Part shown: positions 35,668 through 42,084 of the stretch, in pieces
How the letters are laid out: the number at the start of each line of letters is the position of its first letter
Position numbering within the stretch: the stretch's first letter is position 1
Assembly: GCF_009707865.1 (NCBI RefSeq)
Contig: NZ_WMBA01000070.1
Span: 1-42,084, forward strand
Source: Amycolatopsis pithecellobii
GTDB taxonomy: Bacteria > Actinomycetota > Actinomycetes > Mycobacteriales > Pseudonocardiaceae
Direction of reading: 5' to 3'
DNA: 42,084 bases
Made by a program: the position numbers and the translations under genes
The notes under the pieces: model-generated
The model's database searches: none
What the model was told of the DNA's origin: nothing
Seen by the model: only the letters and a program-made list of their open reading frames with translations

Positions 35668-37326
35668 ATGGTGTTGCGTAGTGACAAGTGGTTCCGGCGT
35701 GACGACGAGGTCGGGGTCGAGCACCGGGCGGCGATGCATGCCGCGGGCACGCCGGCCGACGGCGGGCGGCCGGTCATCGGGCTGCTGAACTCGACGAGTG
35801 GGCTGAACCCGTGCAATGCCCCGCTGACCGAGCTCGCGGAGCAAGCAAGGCAAGGAGTTCTCGACGCCGGCGGGATCCCCGTCGAACTCGCCACCATGTC
35901 TCTCGGCGAGGATCTGATGAAGCCCACCGCCATGCTGTACCGCAACCTGATGGCCATGGAAGTCGAGGAAACCCTGCGGGCGAACCCGATCGACGGGGTG
36001 GTGCTGCTCGGCAACTGTGACAAGACGATTCCCGCCCAGCTGATGGGCGCGGCCAGCGCCGACCTGCCGGCGCTGCAGATCAGCGGCGGCTACCGGCGGC
36101 CAGGGCTGTTCCGGGGGCGGGAGGTCGGCGCGGGCACGGACCTGTGGTCGTACTGGACCGAGCGCCGCGCGGGACGTCTCGACGACGGCGAATGGCAGGC
36201 GCTCGAGCGGGCGCTGGGCTGCAGTGCCGGCGCCTGCAACGTGATGGGCACGGCGCTGACGATGGCGATGATGGCCGAGGTTCTCGGGGTGATGCTGCCG
36301 GGCGCCGGCACGCTGGCGAGCGGCTCCGCACGACTGTCGGAGCTGGCTTATGACGCCGGCACGCGGATCGTGCGGATGACGCGCGCCGGGGAGACCATCG
36401 GAGCGAAGCTGACCAGGGCGGCCTTCGAGCGGGCGCTCCGGGCCCTGGCGGCGATCGGCGGTTCCACCAATGCGATCGTGCACCTGATCGCGATCGCGGG
36501 CCGCCGCCGGATCGGGCTGAGCCTGGACGATCTCGCGGCAGCCGCGCGGGCGGTGCCGGTACTCGCCGACGTGCAGCCGATCGGACGGCACACCATCGCG
36601 GCCTTCGACGCGGCCGGGGGAATCCAGGCCGTGCTGTCGGCGCTCGAATCCGGTGTGGCGCCGGACACCCCGGTGATCCGGGCGCCGCACTCCCCCGTCA
36701 CCACGCTGCCGGCTTTCGCCGTCGTGCGCGGAAATCTGGCCCCGGACGGTGCGGTGGTCAAGACCGCGGCAACCGACGGCAGGCTGCTCCGGCACACCGG
36801 TCCGGCGGTCGTGTTCCACGGCCATGACGATCTGCTCGCGCGCATCGACGATCCCGATCTCGACGTCCGCGAGGACTCGGTGCTCGTGCTCACCGGATGC
36901 GGGCCACGAGGCGGGGACGGGTTCCCGGAATGGGGAATGATGTCGATCCCGAAGAAGCTGGCCCGGCGCGGGGTCACCGACCTGGTCCGGATCAGCGACG
37001 CGCGGATGAGCGGCACCAGCTTCGGCACCTGCGTACTCCACGTGGCACCGGAAGCCGCCGTGGGCGGCCCGCTCGCGGCGGTGCACGACGGTGATCTGAT
37101 CACTGTGGACGCGTTCGCAGGCAAGCTGAGCGTGGCATTGAGCGACGAAGAGATCGCCGGCCGCCTTGCCTCCCTGCCTCGACCGTCCACAGTGCACAGA
37201 CGCGGCTGGCCGGCCCTTTACCAGCGGCACGTGCTGCAAGCCGACCGCGGTGCGGACCTGGATTTCCTGGTGCCCCGCGACGATGGTGAACTCACTTTCG
37301 TCGAGCCCACCATCGGCAGGAGCTAG
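35668..37326 (+). CDS. IlvD/Edd-family sugar-acid dehydratase
   Basis: A 552-residue Fe-S dehydratase. Cluster cysteines are Cys49 (GLNPCNAPL), Cys117 (LLGNCDKTIPA) and Cys190 (GACNVMGTALTM). The C-terminal DARMSGTSFGT motif is the substrate Ser/phosphate-type site of the family. In this setting it should dehydrate an aldonate (arabonate, xylonate, fuconate, gluconate or galactonate type) to the 2-keto-3-deoxy acid that feeds both aldol branches. A role in branched-chain amino acid synthesis is unlikely given the operon. ATG 35668 follows the aldolase stop by 2 bases. Its stop codon overlaps that of the convergent iclR gene. Confidence 0.9.
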   Translation: MVLRSDKWFRRDDEVGVEHRAAMHAAGTPADGGRPVIGLLNSTSGLNPCNAPLTELAEQARQGVLDAGGIPVELATMSLGEDLMKPTAMLYRNLMAMEVEETLRANPIDGVVLLGNCDKTIPAQLMGAASADLPALQISGGYRRPGLFRGREVGAGTDLWSYWTERRAGRLDDGEWQALERALGCSAGACNVMGTALTMAMMAEVLGVMLPGAGTLASGSARLSELAYDAGTRIVRMTRAGETIGAKLTRAAFERALRALAAIGGSTNAIVHLIAIAGRRRIGLSLDDLAAAARAVPVLADVQPIGRHTIAAFDAAGGIQAVLSALESGVAPDTPVIRAPHSPVTTLPAFAVVRGNLAPDGAVVKTAATDGRLLRHTGPAVVFHGHDDLLARIDDPDLDVREDSVLVLTGCGPRGGDGFPEWGMMSIPKKLARRGVTDLVRISDARMSGTSFGTCVLHVAPEAAVGGPLAAVHDGDLITVDAFAGKLSVALSDEEIAGRLASLPRPSTVHRRGWPALYQRHVLQADRGADLDFLVPRDDGELTFVEPTIGRS

Positions 37327-38171
37327 CCTGCCGCGCCGTTTCCCGGCGCGGCATACGGATGGCCGGGCTGTCCGCCGATGACCTCGGCCATCCTGTCGGC
37401 ATGGGCCCGTACCAGCCGGCCCAGTTCCTGAATGCGCCAGGCCGGCACGCCACTCTTCAGGCCCGTGATGCTGACCGCGGCGGCGCACGTGCCGTCGCGG
37501 TCAGCGAACGCGGCACCGACGCACAGCACGCCTTCGTCGTCCTCCTCGTCGTCGACGGCGAATCCGCGAACGCGGATCAGCGCGAGGTCTTCCATCAACG
37601 CGTCGAGGTTCGTGATCGTTTGCCGGGTACGTTGGGGCAGCCCGGTTTCGGCGATGATCGCGCGGACCTGCGTCTCGGGGAGCGTGGCCAGCATGGCCTT
37701 GCCGGCCGAGCTCCGATGCGGCAGCTCGCGTCGGCCGAGCGGGGTGAAGAACCTGATCGTGCCGCCGGCGTCGACACGGTCCATGAAGACGGCGTGCCCG
37801 TGTTCGAATACCGCCAACCGCGAGGTCCAGCCGGTTTCCGTGGTCAACGCCCGCATGACCGGCCGGACCGCCTCGATCAGCGGCAGCGAACGGACGTGGC
37901 TGTCGGCCAGCCGCAGGATGGCAGGTCCGAGGCGGTATCGCGGGCCCGGAGACACTTCGACGACGAAGTCATCGACGATCAACGTCTGCAACAGCGCGAA
38001 GGTCGCGCTCTTCGACCCACCGAGCAGCCGGGCCGCCTCGGTCACGGACAGCCCGTCCGCAGTGTGCGTCCCGAGCAGTTCCAGCAGGCGCAGACAACGC
38101 GCCACGCTCTGGACAACGTACTTGCCCTCTCGGGCGGGGGCTTCCGATTCAAGCTCTGACACACCGAACAT
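37323..38171 (-). CDS. IclR-family transcriptional regulator of the sugar-acid locus
   Basis: A 282-residue protein from ATG 38171. The N-terminal winged helix is clear (VVQSVARCLRLLELLG, LSVTEAARLLGGSKSATFAL), followed by the GAF-like effector domain (GWTSRLAVFEHGHAVFMDRV, LPHRSSAGKAMLATLPE). IclR proteins often bind two adjacent sites as a dimer of dimers and sense sugar acids. Three promoters of the locus carry paired 15-base sites, so this is the obvious candidate. The divergent ABC operon operator lies 115 bases from its start, so autoregulation is possible. An in-frame ATG at 38252 would extend it into the regulatory gap with no supporting homology-like sequence. Confidence 0.92.
   Translation of the reverse strand: MFGVSELESEAPAREGKYVVQSVARCLRLLELLGTHTADGLSVTEAARLLGGSKSATFALLQTLIVDDFVVEVSPGPRYRLGPAILRLADSHVRSLPLIEAVRPVMRALTTETGWTSRLAVFEHGHAVFMDRVDAGGTIRFFTPLGRRELPHRSSAGKAMLATLPETQVRAIIAETGLPQRTRQTITNLDALMEDLALIRVRGFAVDDEEDDEGVLCVGAAFADRDGTCAAAVSITGLKSGVPAWRIQELGRLVRAHADRMAEVIGGQPGHPYAAPGNGAAG
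37329..37353. terminator. Strong hairpin terminator inside the end of the iclR coding sequence
   Basis: TGCCGCGCCG (37329-37338) and CGGCGCGGCA (37344-37353) form a perfect 10-base stem with loop TTTCC, starting 3 bases after the dehydratase stop. Because the two genes converge and share bases at their stops, the hairpin lies within the last codons of iclR. It could stop transcription from both sides. Confidence 0.65.
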
Positions 38172-38286
38172 TGTATGCCCATGCCGCACACGCGCCGATA
38201 CGTACCTCTTCCCTGGCTCTTCGTAACGACTGCTCAAGTTCGACCCGTGCACGTTGACACCGCGCCCGGCAAGGTGAAAGCATCTG

Positions 38287-38321
38287 TTCGCTATAGCCGA
38301 TTCTCGTTCGGTCTACGCGAA
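38287..38321 (+). promoter_or_regulatory. Paired operators of the sugar ABC transporter (IclR-type site)
   Basis: TTCGCTATAGCCGAT (38287-38301) and TTCGGTCTACGCGAA (38307-38321, perfect TTCG-N7-CGAA, within GTTCG-N7-CGAAC) are 20 bases apart and end 14 bases before ATG 38336. A TTGACA at 38254-38259 could be the -35 box, with only a weak -10 about 17 bases later, which would place the RNA start at the first operator. Confidence 0.7.
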
Positions 38322-38335
38322 CAAAGGAGTTCATT

Positions 38336-39637
38336 ATGATCGGCGGATGTCTCCGGGCGCCTCTACGTCACCTCGCCTCACTGACCGCGGCCATCGTCGG
38401 AGCGGCCGCGCTCGCCGCCTGTGGGTCCGGCGGGGACGCGGCGGGTGGGACGCTCACCCTGTGGCACAACTACGGCACTGAAGCCAACGCGACCGCGACC
38501 GGCGATCTCGTCAAAGCGTTCGAAACGGCGAATCCCGATATCAAGATCAACGTCGTCAGCCAGCCTGCAGACAACTACTTTCCGCTGCTGCAATCGGCCA
38601 CCATCTCCCATTCCGGTCCTGATCTCGCGGTCATGTGGACCGGCTTGTTCGCCCTCAAATACCAGAACCTCCTGGTGAATCTGAAAGATCTCGTGCCGCA
38701 GTCGGCACTGAGTGGGCAGAAGGGGCTGGAATACACTTCGCCCGGTTTCGACACGAGCCAGGGCACCCTGGTGATGCCGATGGACGACCAGTTCTACATC
38801 GGTTATTACAACAAGGCGTTGTTCCAGAAGGCGGGTGTGGCTTCGGTGCCGCGTACCTGGGACGAGTTGTACGACGCCTGCGCGAAGTTGACCGCGGCAG
38901 GCATCGAGCCGCTGGTCTACGGCAACGGCGGGCAGGCGCTGGGCGCGGAGTTCCTGCCCTGGTATGACATGAGCTACCTGGTCGCCGGCGTCGCCCGGCC
39001 GGAGGAACTGCAGAACCTCTACAGTGGCCGGACTCCCTGGACATCACCGGCTCTGCGCGACCAGTTGGACCACTGGGCCCAGTTGTCCCGGCGTGGCTGC
39101 ACGAACAAGGACGTGCTGACCAAGACCGACAACCTCACCGACTTCACATCCGGCAAGGCCGCAATGATCATCGACGGCACGTGGGACCTCGGTGATTTCG
39201 AGAAGGCGCTCGGCGGCAACGTGGCCCCCTTCGTACCGCCATTCACCACCGCGCCGGCCACAAACGTCGTCGAGTACTCCGGCGACGGTTTCGCCATCAC
39301 CAAGTCGTCGGCTCACAAGGCCGAGGCGGCGAAATTCCTGGAGTTCCTGGCCACTCCCCAGGCGAGCGCGATCATCGCCAAAGACGGCCTGATCCCCAAC
39401 GTCGACGGCTATCACGTGACGGACCCGCTGGCCCAGCAGATGCTGGACTTCGCCGCGACGGGTGGGTACCGGCGATACCCGATGCTCGACAACGTGGTAC
39501 AGCCCGAGGTGGTCGATGTGGGTTCGAAGACACTGCCCTCGGTGCTCGCGGGCAACACCCCGCCGGCCACGGCTCTGTCAGCCATGAACGACACGCTCAA
39601 CAGCCTGCCTGCCGATCGCCGCGGGAGCTACAAGTGA
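38336..39637 (+). CDS. Sugar ABC transporter substrate-binding lipoprotein (CUT1 type)
   Basis: A 433-residue family-1 extracellular binding protein. AAGGAG lies 6 bases before ATG 38336. A signal peptide ends in the lipobox LAAC (Cys29), so the protein is anchored as a lipoprotein. TLTLWHNYGTEANATATGDL and the later SGKAAMIIDGTWDLGDF are typical of CUT1 oligosaccharide/sugar binders. It overlaps the first permease (GTGA). It delivers the ligand whose breakdown the flanking enzymes carry out; CUT1 systems often take di- or oligosaccharides or glycosides. Confidence 0.93.
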   Translation: MIGGCLRAPLRHLASLTAAIVGAAALAACGSGGDAAGGTLTLWHNYGTEANATATGDLVKAFETANPDIKINVVSQPADNYFPLLQSATISHSGPDLAVMWTGLFALKYQNLLVNLKDLVPQSALSGQKGLEYTSPGFDTSQGTLVMPMDDQFYIGYYNKALFQKAGVASVPRTWDELYDACAKLTAAGIEPLVYGNGGQALGAEFLPWYDMSYLVAGVARPEELQNLYSGRTPWTSPALRDQLDHWAQLSRRGCTNKDVLTKTDNLTDFTSGKAAMIIDGTWDLGDFEKALGGNVAPFVPPFTTAPATNVVEYSGDGFAITKSSAHKAEAAKFLEFLATPQASAIIAKDGLIPNVDGYHVTDPLAQQMLDFAATGGYRRYPMLDNVVQPEVVDVGSKTLPSVLAGNTPPATALSAMNDTLNSLPADRRGSYK

Positions 39638-40599
39638 GTCTCGCACCCAGCCGGCAGCAGGCCGGCGACGTCCTCGATCACACCATCCCCATGACGGCCG
39701 GCGGGCCCCGGCGACGGCAAGGGAGCGGCCTGGACCGCCAACGTGGCCGGTCCGGCGCACTGTTGACGCTGCCGGCCGTGGCCGTGGTCGCGGCACTGCT
39801 CGTCGTCCCGATCGGCCAGGCCCTGTACTACAGCATGACCGATTGGGACGGTTTCACCGCCCGCTGGGTCGGTCCCGGCACGCTCAGCCGCCTGTTCGCC
39901 AACCCCGCGTTCTGGCAGGTACTGCGAAACAACCTGCTGCTCCTGCTGATCGTGCCGGTGGCCGTACTCGTTCCGCTCGGCGTGGCCACCATGCTGCACG
40001 CTCACATCGCGGGGTGGAAATTCTTCCGCAGCGTCTACTTCGTCCCCGCCTCGATCTCGTGGGTCGTCACGGGAACATTCGCCAGCCGTTTCTTCGCCCA
40101 GGACGGACTGCTCAATCATCTGCTGGACGACCTCGGCCTGCATGCGTTACGTCTGGACCTGCTGTCCCACGAGCACTCCGCGCTGCTCGCCGTCGGTGTC
40201 ACCTTCGTCTGGTCCCAGCTCGGCCCGAATACCATCATCTTCGTAGCCGGTCTGGCGAATCTGGATCCCGCATTGGAAGAAGCCGCCCGGGTCGACGGCG
40301 CGGGACCGCTGCGGGTCTTCCGCAGCATCACGCTTCCGCAGATGGCACGCTTCATTCAGTTCGCCACCGTGCTCACGATAGTCACGGCTTTCACCGCATT
40401 GTTCAGTCTCATCTTCGTCATGACCGGCGGTGGCCCCGGCAATGGGACCACAACACTGGAGTTTTTCGTTTATCAGCAAGCATTCAGCCAGGGCGACTTC
40501 GGCTATGGCGCCATGCTCGGCGTCGTACTGTTCGGGCTGGTCGCGCTGATCACCGTGATCCAGTTCGCGATCGGCCGTCTCCTGACGAAGGGGAATTGA
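39634..40599 (+). CDS. Sugar ABC transporter permease (MalF-like)
   Basis: A 321-residue inner-membrane protein starting at GTG 39634, overlapping the binding-protein stop. A long polar N-terminal tail (about 40 residues) precedes TM1 (ALLTLPAVAVVAALLVVPIG), with about six TM segments in all. The EAA loop EEAARVDGAGPLRVFRSITL contacts the ATPase. No ATP-binding gene follows, as is usual for actinomycete CUT1 systems that share an MsiK-type ATPase encoded elsewhere. Confidence 0.93.
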   Translation: MSLAPSRQQAGDVLDHTIPMTAGGPRRRQGSGLDRQRGRSGALLTLPAVAVVAALLVVPIGQALYYSMTDWDGFTARWVGPGTLSRLFANPAFWQVLRNNLLLLLIVPVAVLVPLGVATMLHAHIAGWKFFRSVYFVPASISWVVTGTFASRFFAQDGLLNHLLDDLGLHALRLDLLSHEHSALLAVGVTFVWSQLGPNTIIFVAGLANLDPALEEAARVDGAGPLRVFRSITLPQMARFIQFATVLTIVTAFTALFSLIFVMTGGGPGNGTTTLEFFVYQQAFSQGDFGYGAMLGVVLFGLVALITVIQFAIGRLLTKGN

Positions 40600-40607
40600 G
40601 GAACCCC

Positions 40608-41450
40608 ATGGCTACTACCCTGTTGCCGCGCGCTGCGGCGCTGACCGCACGGCGGTTCAAACGCGGCTTGCTGTTCCTGGTCATGCTGCTGCTGGGCGTG
40701 ATCATGCTGTATCCGCTGTACTACATGGTCGATTCGTCGTTGCGCACGTCCGCGCAGTACCAATCCGGTTCGGGCCATTCACTGGCCAGTTGGCATGCGT
40801 TGTTCGAGGCGCTTCCGGTCGGCCAGGAGATGGCGAACTCTGCCCTCATCACGATAGCGGCGCTGGCCATCATCGTCGCGGTCTCGACCAGTGCCGGATT
40901 CGGCTTCGCGAAGCTGCGCTATCGGGGCAGCGGAGCGGTCGTAGCCGCGATCATCGCCTGCCTGATGGTGCCGGTCCAGTCGATCATCCTGCCCGAATTC
41001 GCCAACCTGTCTCAGGCCGGCCTCGTCAACAACTATTCCAGCGCCATCCTGGTTTATGCCGCGCTCGGGACACCGTTCGCCACGTTTCTGATGACCGTGT
41101 ACTTCCGGGAACTCCCGGATGAACTCATCGAAGCCGCGCTGCTCGACGGACTGAGCTACCGATCGATCTTCGTGCGGATCGCACTGCCGATGGCACGTCC
41201 GGCGATCGCGGCGGTCGTCGTCCTGCAGTTCATCCAGATCTGGGACGATCTCCTCGTCGGGCTGCTGTTCCTGCAAACTCCGGAGCACCGGACGATCACC
41301 ACCGGGCTCGGAGTGCTCGCGGCCGGCCGGGTGACCAGCCTGCCGGTCCTGATGGCTGGTGCCACGCTCAGCGCGCTACCCGCCGTCGCCGTCTACCTGC
41401 TCCTGCAACGTCACCTGGTTCGCGGCCTGACGATGGGAATCGGGAAGTAG
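40608..41450 (+). CDS. Sugar ABC transporter permease (MalG-like)
   Basis: A 280-residue membrane protein, ATG 40608, 8 bases after the first permease with GAGGA just upstream. It has about six TM segments and the EAA loop IEAALLDGLSYRSIFVRIAL. YPLYYMVDSSLRTSAQY after TM1 is typical of the MalG side. It pairs with the preceding permease. A strong hairpin right after the stop ends the operon, confirming that no ATPase gene belongs to it. Confidence 0.93.
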   Translation: MATTLLPRAAALTARRFKRGLLFLVMLLLGVIMLYPLYYMVDSSLRTSAQYQSGSGHSLASWHALFEALPVGQEMANSALITIAALAIIVAVSTSAGFGFAKLRYRGSGAVVAAIIACLMVPVQSIILPEFANLSQAGLVNNYSSAILVYAALGTPFATFLMTVYFRELPDELIEAALLDGLSYRSIFVRIALPMARPAIAAVVVLQFIQIWDDLLVGLLFLQTPEHRTITTGLGVLAAGRVTSLPVLMAGATLSALPAVAVYLLLQRHLVRGLTMGIGK

Positions 41451-41485
41451 CCACCGTGCTCGGCGGCCGCGGTTGAGCCGGTGGC
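41450..41485 (+). terminator. Hairpin terminator of the ABC transporter operon
   Basis: GCCACCG (41450-41456) plus GCTC (41458-41461) pair with GAGC (41475-41478) plus CGGTGGC (41479-41485): an 11-base stem with a single bulged T and a 13-base GC-rich loop. It starts at the last base of the permease stop codon. No T-run follows. Confidence 0.6.
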
Positions 41486-41540
41486 ATGGGCTCAGCGGCG
41501 CCGAAACTCGCACAGGAGGTACTGCCAGTCTTGGCCCTGC

Positions 41541-41692
41541 TCACCGATCCGCAACGCGATCGGTGCCTGCTGGGGGAATCGGGCTGTGCCTGGCCACCCT
41601 GATCGGCTTGCCATGCTCATCGAGGAGCCGCAGTGTTTCGGGTGCGGCCGGCACGAAATCGAAGGCGGGACCCCTGCGCACACCGGGAACGC
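41541..41692 (-). other. Coding-like remnant without a start
   Basis: After an in-frame TAA, the minus strand encodes about 50 residues with good codon bias (PAFDFVPAAPETLRLLDEHG, then KPIRVARHSPIPPAGTDR) ending at TGA 41541-41543. There is no start codon and I do not recognise the family. It may be the 3' end of a lost gene. Otherwise 41486-41752 shows nothing clear. Confidence 0.3.
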
Positions 41693-41752
41693 GCCCACGC
41701 CATTACCCATTCTCTCGGCAGCTCGCCGATCGGCCTCACCCGCCGCTGCCCG

Positions 41753-42084
41753 TCAGGGCGTCGGCCCGTAGAACCGGTCCCAGAACTCCAGGTAGGGCCG
41801 CTCCGGCACCTCGGCGACGACACTGCCGTCCGAACGCAGAACCATTGCCCGGGAACCGTCGAACTCCGGCCAGTCCGGAAGGTCCGGGGCGGCCGGGCGG
41901 CCGTGCTCGGCGAAGTGTGCCCACGCACGCCGGACGGTGTCGGCAAACCGGACGTCCGCGGGGGTCCAGGCCCAGTCGGCCGGCTCGATGGCACCACCGA
42001 ACGTGGAGAACAACGAGGCGCCGTGGAACGCCCCGAGTGGCCGGGGCAGCTCCTGCTCGCGGTACCGCCCGGGCGGGACGGGCG
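41753..42084 (-). CDS. Type-B carboxylesterase, C-terminal part (5' end outside window)
   Basis: The frame enters from the right edge and ends at 41753. The visible 110 residues contain LPRPLGAFHGASLFSTFGG, where the His of GAFHG is the catalytic histidine of the type-B carboxylesterase/cholinesterase family. It then follows the usual C-terminal pattern WAHFAEHGRPAAPDLPDWPE and YLEFWDRFYGPTP. The nucleophile serine and acid lie beyond the window. It converges on the ABC operon. A role in de-esterifying the locus substrate is possible but not shown. Confidence 0.85.
   Translation of the reverse strand, partial: PVPPGRYREQELPRPLGAFHGASLFSTFGGAIEPADWAWTPADVRFADTVRRAWAHFAEHGRPAAPDLPDWPEFDGSRAMVLRSDGSVVAEVPERPYLEFWDRFYGPTP

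Noticed and set aside
35668..37326. Dihydroxyacid dehydratase for branched-chain amino acids
   Set aside because: Operon partners, shared operators and the sugar transporter indicate a sugar-acid dehydratase of the same family.
41481..41771. Small plus-strand open frame of 96 codons after the ABC operon
   Set aside because: No ribosome site, it follows a strong terminator, and its composition is non-coding; the minus strand shows a better coding-like remnant.
1..42084. tRNA, rRNA, CRISPR arrays, transposases and attachment sites
   Set aside because: Read through on both strands; no tRNA-like cloverleaf, repeat-spacer pattern or transposase motif was recognised by eye, although short or degenerate elements could be missed without tools.

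Overview
The window is high-GC actinobacterial DNA: strongly GC-biased third positions, GTG/TTG starts, 4-base ATGA/GTGA overlaps inside operons, a modular type I polyketide synthase (PKS), and a sugar ABC transporter without its own ATPase. A Pseudonocardiales host such as Amycolatopsis fits, but this is an inference. No rRNA, tRNA, CRISPR array or intact insertion sequence was seen.

Region 1 (1-15332) is the right end of a tetronate (possibly spirotetronate) biosynthetic cluster. A giant PKS on the minus strand runs off the left edge. It carries two complete modules, each KS-AT-DH-KR-ACP with a methylmalonyl-type AT (YASH), and then the start of a third KS. Diverging from it are five translationally coupled genes in the order KASIII-like, FkbH-like, ACP, E2-type acyltransferase and alpha/beta hydrolase. 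This is the A1-A5 tetronate cassette known from abyssomicin, agglomerin and RK-682 type pathways. The cassette loads a glyceryl unit on an ACP, joins it to the polyketide as a tetronate ring, then acetylates and eliminates to give the exocyclic methylene.

Region 2 (15333-18671) looks like a junction: a 5'-truncated amidohydrolase pseudogene and an 823-residue protein with a caspase-like His-Gly/Cys signature.

Region 3 (18672-25659) is a compact six-gene catabolic operon: an old-yellow-enzyme/dienoyl-CoA-reductase-like flavoprotein, FAH hydrolase, SRPBCC protein, benzoylformate-decarboxylase-like ThDP enzyme, SDR and ABM monooxygenase. A divergent TetR gene lies beside it, and an imperfect palindrome overlaps a promoter that would give a leaderless message. 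Region 4 (25660-26663) is debris, including a broken AraC-type regulator.

Region 5 (26664-41485) is an IclR-controlled aldose/aldonate locus. The minus operon encodes a Zn-dehydrogenase, KDPG/KDPGal-type aldolase, KDG-type kinase, SMP-30 lactonase, aldose mutarotase and APC permease. The plus operon encodes a FAD oxidoreductase, DapA-type aldolase and IlvD/Edd dehydratase. Next come the iclR gene and a CUT1 ABC transporter (binding protein plus two permeases). Together these cover uptake, mutarotation, oxidation, lactone opening, dehydration and cleavage, with both a kinase-dependent and a kinase-independent aldol branch. Three promoters carry paired TTCG-N7-CGAA-like operators exactly 20 bp apart, the best regulatory signal in the window. 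The window ends in the 3' part of a type-B carboxylesterase gene.
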